NCBI GenBank assembly: GCA_015501585.1
Contig: JADNRY010000093.1
Location: forward strand, 124,001 to 188,000
DNA from: Rhodocollybia butyracea
Lineage: Eukaryota; Basidiomycota; Agaricomycetes; Agaricales; Omphalotaceae
DNA: 64,000 nucleotides
Direction of reading: 5' to 3'
The position numbers and the translations under genes were made by a program. Below the pieces are notes generated by a model. The model did no database searches, had not been told where the DNA came from, and saw only the letters and a program-made list of their open reading frames with translations. Shown piece by piece: positions 55,056 to 64,000 of this stretch. Positions within the stretch are counted from its first letter, which is position 1. Every line of letters starts with the position of its first letter.

Positions 55056-55846
55056 ATGACCGACGTCCATGAGCCCAAGTTTCAACGTCTTTCGCTACTG
55101 GAACTACTGCCTATAGAAGTGAGCTTCTCTTTCTATTCGCTGAACCTTCATTAATCAGCTTTTAGTTATTGTATGAAATACAGCTCTTCGCACTCTCCCC
55201 TTCGCTTCCACACACATCGCATCATCTATACCAGATATTCAAGTCTGCTTCCCCGTATTTCCAAGCAGAATACATTTTTTTGCGTGTTCAAACTACTCCT
55301 GGTAATTTTTACGCCAAAGTTCTCCGATATCCGCTATGTTCATCGGAAGTTATCCGATTTATCAATCGGTATGCCATCAAGCATGGTATTACATCCAAGG
55401 CATTTGAACTACCACGACGTCTATTCCGTGACCTGACCCCAACAAAAGACCATCCACTTTCATTTATTCAAGAACTTTATTCCATGGGATTCTCTCCTGA
55501 TGTTAATTCCAACTCAGGATACGCTCTTACCAAAGCTGTGCAGTCAGGCTCCATCGTTCTCGCTCAGTATCTCCTGGACAAAGGTGCTTCTCCAGCTCTG
55601 AAGAAAAACCTCCCCATTCGAGTTGCTATCCGGCAGAAAAACTTGCAAATGGTGAAGCTGCTCATTGAACGTCATGGTACCAGTATGGGTATAGGATCAA
55701 AGAAGAGAAAGTTGGCGGATAGGGTAGAAGTCACAAAGGAGATGTTGAAGTTTGCAGTCAAATGTAACGCTCAGGATATCGTGGATTATTTCACCCAGGA
55801 GAAGGGCTGTGTGCCGGATATGCAGACACTGTATCTCATGCGCTAG
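55056..55846 (+). CDS. Small ankyrin-repeat protein
   Basis: Exons 55056-55118 and 55166-55846 (GTGAGC...TTTTAG) join in phase to 247 residues. The start MTDVHEPKFQRLSLLELLPI, followed by ELLYEIQLFALSPSLPHTSH, resembles a degenerate F-box (LP-E-L). The rest contains ankyrin-like repeats: SMGFSPDVNSNSGYALTKAV, SGSIVLAQYLLDKGASPALK, LPIRVAIRQKNLQMVKLLIE, then KFAVKCNAQDIVDYFTQEKG. Such short F-box/ankyrin proteins are common in basidiomycetes and may be adaptors; partner unknown. All splice sites are canonical and the frame is open. Confidence 0.8.
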
Positions 55847-56340
55847 AGATGTTTGTCCAATTCTTTTACCCCTCTGGAGTCTGTCAGAGTTTCTAATCTA
55901 CCTCTCAGCTCACGTGAATTGTGAGGGCAACACTGCGTCACACTGCACTGTTAACGTGGCTACTATTCATATTCGAATCGCTGTGGTGTAGTATTAAGGT
56001 TCGTCTTTATATTCTCTCATGACGATTATGAAGTCACTTTTGAATGTTTTCATGCTGCTAGTTATACTAGTTAGCCCTTGTTGAAAAAGTGCTACTGTAT
56101 CTACTTCCACGCCCTTGGACAAGTATCAAGACTCAAGGAGATATGATCAGTTGCAAGCTCTACAGTAGTGCACTGATTCTATGCTCATTACCATATATCT
56201 GTTGGAAGCATATTTACTTGGATCGAATCCTGAAAGCGTAGCTAGATTCTCCGAATATCGTTCAGAAGGCTGTTGACCAGGCGCGCGCGATCATACAAAT
56301 TGATAGTAATCGCAAAAGTATAATACATGCATTCACGAAA
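55847..56340. other. Convergent intergenic region
   Basis: 3' flanks of the ankyrin gene and the DRG2-type gene. No gene seen. Confidence 0.5.
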
Positions 56341-58392
56341 TCATTTTGTGAATACTACACGCGAAAAGGACAAAGAAGTGATCAATATTACTGCTCAGTG
56401 GTAAACCAGAGGCGGAATTCTCACTTGAAACAACATCCTCATCCTGAACGGCATGCGCAAGGCTGACCTTTTGTGCATGCGGTGAGAACTTACTTGACTT
56501 ACCCCTGCGGCCACAGAAAGAATAGTTAAGAACAAACGAAACGAACAGAGAAGAACTCACCAAACAAGCGCATAACGGAAGTTCGGTGCTAGAGATCTGT
56601 GGATGGAGTTGCACACTGTCTACGCAAAATAAATCAAGGTCATCCGAAAAGATGATCCAGCCTTACCTCGATACTTGAGCCTTTGCGCAAACAAACAGGG
56701 TCATCCAAATCCGGATGGACACCGCGCTTCTTCGTATATATTTTAACCATTCGTAATTCTTCCCAAATTCTATCGACAAGATAATCCAAACTAAGGGAAA
56801 GGTATCAGTGAAGTAAACCTTTGAAAAGGACGAGGAAGAACTTGCTTCAGCCCCATCTCGCAACTGATCACTAGACTTTGTGGAGAACGAGCAATCTTGT
56901 CAACTTGTTCTAGACTGATGGAATCGATTTTGTTGTATACATCTTTTCGTTCGTTAGCGATTGACAGTTGCTTTACTGGAAAATAGACGAACAAAGGCAG
57001 GGGATGTATTTTCGGTTTCCTGGAAACATCATAATCAACAGAGTTGAATAGAAGAAAAGGATGCTTACCGATTAGAACGTCAATGAACTCATCTGTGGTG
57101 ATCTAACGCACGATTTAGTGGACCGCCGGTATAAGGAGCACGTAGAGCATACATCTTCCCGTATCATAACGTCGCAATTATGAAGCTTGTCTGAAGAAGG
57201 GAATGATGAGTAGAGAAAGGGGAAAATGAATTCGACCAACATCCAGCGAGAATAGTTCGAATTGTCTTCTCATCGGTTTTGGTCAACTTGACCGTGCAGT
57301 TAAACTAAGAGCCGTGAACATTGAAGACTTGGCAGGTAGTGAGCGAAAATTATCGCACCGTTATCTGTACATGTTTACATGTCAGTACAGAATACAGCGA
57401 ATCGTGCCAGGAAGTAATACTGACACCACCAGTTGTCCTCTTCTTGAATACTACATCGGGCTTGTTCTTGTTTAATCGGATCCCCACCGCATCAAGCTCG
57501 TATTCGAGGAGGCGTCTTTGTTCATCTGATTTGGTTGCATCCAGCATTATGAGAATCACGTCGGCAGTTTTGGCAGCTTTAAAAACAATGAGTCCGGACA
57601 CCAGGTGTAGTCTAGATGTCTGACGCACTGGATACCACCTGTCTGCCTCTTCCTCGACCTACCGAACATCTAGAGTGTTGAAAAATGGACAGTCGATTTT
57701 AACGCACCTTGACTGGCCCCTTCGACAATACCAGGCAAGTCCAGAAGCTGTATTCTTGCACCCTTGTACTCAAGTACTCCAGGTATGGCCTGTGACCCAG
57801 ATTAGTCGTATATTAAGAAGTTATCCAGTACAGACCCACAGTCAATGTAGTAAATTCATATGCGGCGGCTTCAGATTGTGTGTGAGTAAGTTTACTGAGT
57901 AAAGTAGACTATGGTGGTTTTAGAAGGTGAAGTATGGCAACCAAAGACAGACCTTTCCAACGGATGGGAATCCTATCAGGGCTACTCGAGCGTCACCGCT
58001 ATAAGGGATTTGAGGTTATCACAATGTATAACATAGATAATATAGAGGGAAATATGCCTTTTCTGAACGTCAAATCCTGTACCAGCGGGACCAGATTTTG
58101 TCGTAGGCTCAAGTAATTGCTGACGATAACGCGCTAATTTGGCTTTTAATAAACCCAAATGGTACTCCGTGGCCTGTACTTGGACATTTGTTGATTTATA
58201 CAGATATCTAACGTGTATTCCAAAATTCCGACCTTGTTCTTTTGCGCTAAAGTACAGATCAGCACGGATTGAAACAAGCCAAGTGTTGCGACAGACTTCT
58301 GGCCATCTCCTCCTCTATTTCCTTGATCTAAGCCATCGTCAGTATTCTTGCTTGAAAAGCAAGGTAAATAAGACCTTTTCTACGACACCCAT
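56341..58392 (-). CDS. RBG2: DRG2/Rbg2-type GTPase
   Basis: Spliced from ATG 58392 through a dozen short introns: [60 protein letters not shown], then [20 protein letters not shown] (P-loop), [25 protein letters not shown] (G3), [72 protein letters not shown] (TGS domain), [18 protein letters not shown] and a C-terminal [20 protein letters not shown] ending at 56341. The [15 protein letters not shown] motif and TTGGVSI place it with DRG2 rather than DRG1. DRG proteins act on translating ribosomes with partners of the DFRP/Gir2 type. One intron (58057-57999) starts with GC. Only 71 bases separate its ATG from that of the MAPKKK gene. Confidence 0.9.
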
Positions 58393-58463
58393 ATTGGACA
58401 GTATTGGTCAATACAAAGAGATAATTATTTAAGCGCCGTGACGTTTTGCCACTTGAATACTAC
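58393..58463. promoter_or_regulatory. Very short divergent promoter, DRG2 / SSK2
   Basis: 71 bases lie between the two start codons, so core promoters and 5' untranslated regions must overlap, unless SSK2 has an upstream exon. The spacer is AT-rich (GATAATTATTTAAG) and may hold a TATA-like element. Confidence 0.55.
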
Positions 58464-61400
58464 ATGCGACGACACACACCGACATTATACCCTCATCCAG
58501 AACAAGATGTCGGCGAAGTTCAGGAAGAATGGACAGTTTCCAGAGCTTCACATATTTCCCCTACGAATTCCCGAGTCAAATCACGGCCAAAACGATCTTC
58601 ATTTCCATCGAGCCCAATGAACTCTAAATCACAATCTTTTCATGAATCAAATCCACGAGTCACCGACGTTTATTCGCAGTTTGTAAAACGATATCGGTCA
58701 ACTCAGCCTGGTGAACCAGATGATCCCCGTAACGATCCAGATAGCCACTATTTCCACCGGGGCCTCGGACAGCTCGTAGACGCAGGAGACAGCGATGAAG
58801 AAGATATTTCCAGAGTGACCATTGGTGCAGATGGCGTGGAACGCGTATCTCTTATGCTTGAATCTGACCCCATAGAGCCGGCTTCTCAGAAAGAAAAAGA
58901 CCGGCTTAATTGGCAGATTTATTTCGCATCGGTACTTGGAGGAGACGTGTTGCGCTCAGAAAAGTCACGGATCGCAGTGGCTTTGGAGGCATCTGTGGAC
59001 GAACAGAACCCACATTTAAACACATGGCTAGGGATACGCGCTAAAATCCACTGTCGTACCGTCCAAGAGGAACGACAAGCACTGGAAGAACGCCGCATAC
59101 ATCTCGTCGATGCAGTCATCAAAGAAATAAACACCTTTCGTCTCGAGAACGCTGATGTATCGCAAGCTCTGACCCAGATACAGGCGGTGTTACGCCGCTT
59201 GGACGTTGCACATTCTTTGTACCCCAATCTCAAAGCATTCTATCTCGACAAACCCGAAGCTACTGAACCTGTCTTCCAAGCTCGATGTGATACCCTAAAC
59301 ACTTGGTCAACAGTCCTGGACACCCTTCGGCATCAGGCTAATGTTCTTCGACGATGGACCGGGAGCGAGACTTTGGATGTCACTCAGCCCAATACGTCAG
59401 GAGAGGTACCACTTAATGCCAACCACCGTTATAATGTACATGGGCAACCCGAGGTGGCGGATGGGTCTAGCTTCGTAGAGAGAATGTTGAAAGAGGAGTC
59501 GATGCAGCGAATGTTTGAAAAAGGTTCTCTAGTTACCATACACGCCTCTGTCGCTGCCGCACGAGATGCCCAAGTCAATCTTGCAGGCCTCTTCGAAGAG
59601 ATGAACCTCCCCACATTCGAAAACGAACTCCTTCCTGTAATATCGTTCCCAACAAAACTTGCCCAAGCCTGCTTACACCTCCGGCTTGCGTATGTCCAGA
59701 AGATAAAGGACCCCGATATGCTCATTCTCGATCAAATGATAGACGATCTCAAGTTGGGTATTGGCCTCGCATGCACCCTAAAACGACAATACGAAGCATT
59801 CCTAGCGCCAGATCCTGAAGGGAAATGGAATTTGCACCCCTGTATAAATGCTGACTACGATGCTAGCATTCTTGATTCTATGAGCATGTTCTTCCGGCTC
59901 ATTCACTGGAAGCTGAAGGGAGGAGCAAAGGGTGTGTATTTCAAGGAGACAGATGTGCTGGAAGCCCAGTGGGCGACTCTGAACGATGTCAGCTTGACTG
60001 TGTCTGGCGGTTCCTGTCTAGTCGCAGAAGAAATGTGGTACTGTCGTTTTCTCTTCGAATGGTATATGGGACGCTCAATCTTACTAGTTCTCTTACTAAT
60101 CGACTAATGGTTCGGGTTATCAACTACTTTGACACCCAAGTCCGGGTACCAATATCTGTTGCCGCCGCCACCGCTGTAGGACACCATACTCACCGCAACG
60201 GGAAAGAGCCTTCGCACGATGACGCTGAAGAAGCCACTTTCGAAGAACATATGACTGGACCTTCGGCACGGGCGATGACTGACGAACAAAAAGTCAGTTG
60301 GTATGGCAAAATCCTCGATAGTGTGCGTTTGCGCTACCGTAAACTACAGCGGTTCGCTAGGCAAGTGGGTTTTACAAGTACACAAATTTCCGTTAAAAAT
60401 ACGTCTACAGAGTTCTCACTCACCGGTTCAGTAATTCTGCTGAGTACAGCCTCGAGAGCCTCGTCGACCAATTTGATAACTTTATCGAGTGCCTAGTCGC
60501 AACCGATCATTTCCTTGTCTATACCCACACTTATGAAGAGGAGGGCTTGTACATCATTGCGTCAAATTCCCTCTTTGATCGTCCCAACGAGATCCAACGT
60601 ATATTCACGGAAGCGTTCCAGGTCTATGAAATCACGGACGACAATGGCACCCATATAATTGAGCCCGGACCTGATTTTGAAGAATCGCAGTATCTTCTTG
60701 TTCTTTCCCCCAGACATCAGTTTACCTGGCGAGGTCGAGTAATGCTCCTCGAATTATCCAAACTCAGTCTCGAAATGAAAGATGACCGAGTGCGGCTTAT
60801 AGCGGATGGCCCTCAGAGTCGGCTCGCATTCGCTAAGCAACTTTTCCTGGATTCATTTTACCCGATAGACGAAAATGGTGACATTATCTCTTTGGCGTGT
60901 ATTACTGATCAACAGGCCCATTTGCCCACTGTTAACCGAGCTCTACGCAAAATCACGAGAGCCACTATGCGTCTAGCCGAATCCATTGTCGACTCTGTTC
61001 ATCACGTCCGTAGTTCTATGAGAATGTCGACAGGATGCCAGGAGCTCATGGAGAACTGGTATCTCTTCGCCTCCGAACATGGCCAACATGCACAGAAGTT
61101 TATGGACCGGCCTTCGCTCCTCCGTTTCAATCGCCTGTTGATCAAGCTCGCCATATCTTGGGTTTCGTTTATATGCGATGATTGCCCTCCTAGTGATAGA
61201 AAAACTTTTAAATGGGCGGTGAATGCTCTTGAGTTTGCGTTTCAAAGAACGAAGCGCAATATTCTTCACCTTCCTGATGAACAATTCCAGATGCTCCGAC
61301 AGAAGGTTGGGAATTGCATTACGCTGTTAATGGGCCACTTTGATATTCTTGGCGCTCGTTCGTCTCTGGAGGCACTTCGAGAGAAACAGAGACAGGAGCA

Positions 61401-62815
61401 GCAGCGGGGCTTGCCGAATGCTTTCCTTAATGTTGACGATGAGAAGATTCCAAATGGCGATGGGTTGTCATTACCCGACGGCGGTGCAAGGAACTTTTGG
61501 ACTCGAGTTTCAGAAGCGATACAAGAGGTCGAGGGCCAGCGTGCGGTGGTAGGTGCTGAATTCCGCATCGTGGGGCGTGTACTGGATACGGAGAAACCTG
61601 AAGATAGATCACTCGTATTCTTGGCCTCTTCGACTTCAAATATCTCAATACGCTGGCAACAAGGGCGGTTCATTGGTGCTGGCGCGTTTGGCTCCGTGTA
61701 TCTTGCTGTAAACCTTGATACAGGAGCGTTAATGGCAGTGAAGGAAATCAAGTATCAAGAGCTCTCAGGAATCCCGAACCTTTACTCTCAAATCAAAGAC
61801 GAGCTTAGTGTCATGGAGATGCTTCACCATCCGAACGTAGTCGAGTACTATGGGATAGAAGTTCATCGGGACAAAGTCTATATCTTTGAGGAATATTGTC
61901 AGGGTGGTAGTCTTGCGGCGTCTTTGGCTCATGGAAGAATTGAAGATGAGCGGATCATTCAGGTGTATACCATGCAGATGTTGGAAGGTCTTGCCTATCT
62001 TCACTCAAGGGGGATTGTGCATCGAGACATCAAACCAGATAGTGCGTCGACGTCTTCTGTGGCAAGCTCTGAACTAATCCTACATTTTTCAGACATCCTT
62101 CTTGACCATCTGGGAGTGATAAAGTTTGTCGACTTCGGAGCGGCCAAAATACTTGCAAAGAATCAACGATCACTGGCAGCACGATCTCGCCGCGCGCCTG
62201 ATGTCGATGCCGCCGCTGGCGGTCTGGGCATGAACAACAGCCTTACCGGAACCCCTATGTACATGTCCCCCGAGGTCATTAAGAATGACAAACGAGGCCG
62301 ACATGGAGCGATGGATATTTGGTCCTTGGGTTGTGTGGTGCTTGAATGTGCCACTGGGAGGAAGCCTTGGAGTAATCTCGATAATGAATGGTAATCTTCT
62401 ATTCGACAAGATTATTTGACCAGTCACTTACTCTTAGCATAGGGCGATCATGTTCCACATAGGAGTCGCCACACAACATCCTCCGTTACCTGAACCTGAC
62501 CAGCTCAGTGATCTAGGTATCGCGTTCATAAAGCAGTGTTTAACGATTGATGCCATGAGAAGGCCAAGCGCGGAGGAACTTCTTAGTCACCCTTGGATGA
62601 TTGAGTTCCAAGAAGCGCTGGCGAGTTATGAAGAAGAGGAGATTGCCAACAATCCTCCGGAAGAGATGCCTCCTGACGAGAACTTTTCAAACGCAACTGT
62701 TGCACGGCAAGCTATAATCATTCAGGAGAAGGAGATGGAGAACATTAAACGAGCGTCACCAAACTCAGAGCTGGCTTCGACTCCCGATGAAACTGAGTGC
62801 TCAGAATCATCGTGA
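58464..62815 (+). CDS. SSK2: SSK2/Wis4-type MAP kinase kinase kinase of the HOG stress pathway
   Basis: Introns 60035-60087, 60361-60410 (GC donor), 62042-62092 and 62391-62442 leave an open frame of 1,381 residues from ATG 58464. The N-terminal region has the SSK2 regulatory domain: DVYSQFVKRYRSTQPGEPDD, LNWQIYFASVLGGDVLRSEK, VINYFDTQVRVPISVAAATA, RFSNSAEYSLESLVDQFDNF, LYIIASNSLFDRPNEIQRIF. The kinase domain starts RWQQGRFIGAGAFGSVYLAV, with MAVKEIKYQEL, VEYYGIEVHRDKVYIFEEYC, GIVHRDIKPDNILLDHLGVI, KFVDFGAAKIL, GTPMYMSPEVIKNDKRGRHG, AMDIWSLGCVVLECATGRKP and PSAEELLSHPWM. These MAPKKKs are activated by the Ssk1 response regulator and phosphorylate Pbs2 under osmotic stress. All catalytic residues are present. 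The start is the first in-frame ATG; a further upstream exon is possible. Confidence 0.92.
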
Positions 62816-64000
62816 TTTACTGAACCTCATCTTTTGTTGATATTGTATTATGTTTCTGACATCTCCTCAACAACTGTTGTAGCGTCCATTGTAAACTGTA
62901 TTTTACTTTTTCCAACGATGCCATTTTATATGTATTTCTCCATTTTAGATATTTGTCCCTGCTCGTTACTTACCAGTAGTATGATCTACTTATGACTCGA
63001 TTGATCTAGAAAATGCATAAAACGGTAAACCAGTAAATTAGGGTGTAGCGAGACCAACGAAGCTTGAAGATTGAGCAATTCGTGTGATTTGAGGCCACAG
63101 GATGTTCAAGATGACGAGGACCAGGAGGAGGGGGTACCAGCTTTTATTCGCGCGAGAAGAAGATGTGGGCAGACTTACCTCTGCGGCAAATTTCCCAGTC
63201 CTGACTAGGGTGAAGTAGATTGAGGACTCCTCCAATTCGGTATCCCCGACTCTGACCGAAAGGAAGAGAGGGTTCTGTGGACCTCAATTTTTATCTGATC
63301 TTCCAAATTTGTCAAAAAAAGCACTGAAGAACCTCTTAAGCTCAAGCGCCTGTATCAACAATACTTATTGACATCACAACCAGTAACTTGTCCGTCGGCA
63401 TCGTACAGCTTGCCATCAGCCTCTGAATTAGTGGACTTGAATCCTTAATCAATGTTACTGGCTCTCTACATACTTGTTATGCGCCTCATGAATGCCAATA
63501 CTTCATTCTCAAATTGTCGCAACGCTTTAGCTCAACGTCGATCATGGCTTTTGTAAACTAGTCAATACGATCCCAGTGATACTTCGAGTAAATCAACTGG
63601 TTATTAATAAGTAACTATACCTGTAAACTAGTCAATACGATCTAAAGTGATTAAACTAATCAGTAAACTAGATAACAGGTAAGTAAGAAAGATACGCACC
63701 CCAGTGATACTTCGAGTAAATCAACTGGGGTGTTAAGTCAAACAAAGTACAGATTAAATACGCCTGCGTGGTAAATAGATATCGCGAAGAAAATAAAAGG
63801 AATAAAGTTATACTTTTTTGGAATAAGGAAGACCAAGGGAGTAGGGATCATCCCTATACTTATCCCGGGGATGAACACGGTCGCGGGACTCCTTCTACCG
63901 GACCGCACAGATCTACGACACTCCCCTAGTCCCGCGCATCGTCGTTCTCCATGCCCATCTTCTCTACGATCCTCCTATGAAGTGTTGTTCCCAGCGGTTT
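62816..64000. other. Intergenic end of window, possible last exon on minus strand
   Basis: Nothing firm. A minus-strand frame around 63235-63038 ends SWYPLLLVLVILNILWPQIT, RIAQSSSFVGLATP and looks like a C-terminal membrane anchor, with upstream residues VGDTELEESSIYFTLVRTGK readable to about 63290. I could not connect it to further exons. Direct repeats fill 63552-63728. Confidence 0.4.
63552..63728. repeat. Two interleaved direct repeats (20 and 28 bp)
   Basis: Repeat A, TGTAAACTAGTCAATACGAT, occurs at 63552-63571 and 63622-63641. Repeat B, 28 bases beginning CCAGTGATACTTCGAGTAAA, occurs at 63573-63600 and 63701-63728, identical in both. Shorter GTAAACTAG echoes lie at about 63662. The pattern suggests a locally duplicated then partly deleted segment. 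Confidence 0.8.

Noticed and set aside
1..64000. tRNA or rRNA genes
   Set aside because: No convincing T-loop GTTCRANNC with matching acceptor stem was found by eye; a covariance-model scan was not possible.

Overview
The window reads as nuclear DNA of a filamentous basidiomycete, most likely an Agaricomycete. Genes are broken by many short (about 45-65 nt) GT-AG introns with CTRAC-like branch sites and are closely packed on both strands. Several families are typical of mushroom-forming fungi: DUF6534 seven-helix proteins, wax-synthase-like acyltransferases, SRPK-like kinases and a large paralogous family beginning MGQYW. I saw no bacterial-type operons, CRISPR, rRNA or convincing tRNA. All function calls come from reading translations and splice sites by eye; no database search was run.

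Layout. 1-7 kb: accessory region with a wax-synthase-like gene (5271-6507), its internally deleted pseudogene copy (1097-1775) and, between them, a DUF6534 membrane-protein gene on the minus strand (2170-4099) in about 14 small exons. 7-9 kb: F-box protein. 9.6-12.7 kb: DCP1 (mRNA decapping). 12.8-13.8 kb: proline/glutamine-rich tandem-repeat gene, probably damaged. 14.3-15.7 kb: hypothetical coiled-coil protein. 16.7-19.4 kb: large Ser/Asp/Cys-rich repeat protein. 20.9-21.5 kb: riboflavin kinase. 21.9-23.5 kb: 2OG-Fe(II) oxygenase. 23.8-25.8 kb: ankyrin/SEC-C-like/MYND protein. 26-29.8 kb: RIC1. 30-30.7 kb: GNAT acetyltransferase. 31.5-32.5 kb: SUR7/PalI protein. 32.8-38 kb: sterol 3-beta-glucosyltransferase (ATG26 type). 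38.3-39.1 kb: PRELI/Ups-type lipid transfer protein with a frameshift. 39.4-40.9 kb: metallo-beta-lactamase-fold hydrolase. 41-52.3 kb: tandem array of the MGQYW F-box-like family (five main copies, two detached fragments), interrupted by an SRPK-like kinase gene and carrying a 320-bp TIR element. 52.4-54.9 kb: NEDD1-like WD40 protein. 55.1-55.8 kb: ankyrin-repeat protein. 56.3-58.4 kb: DRG2-type GTPase. 58.5-62.8 kb: SSK2-type MAPKKK. The last 1.2 kb is intergenic with direct repeats.

How it fits together. Most of the window is conserved housekeeping or signalling genes (mRNA turnover, FMN synthesis, Golgi traffic, sterol glucosylation, mitochondrial lipid transfer, spindle organisation, HOG stress signalling) with no single pathway. 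Accessory islands at 1-7 kb, 12.8-20.8 kb and 41-52 kb show duplication, decay and repeat growth. The 41-52 kb array is the most distinctive: its copies share intron position and sequence, 3' flank and an upstream block around TTACACGTCCACGTGAA, so whole units including promoters were duplicated. Two conserved genes (PRELI at 38.8 kb, NEDD1 at 52.7 kb) each need a one-base homopolymer correction, which points to assembly indels rather than gene death.
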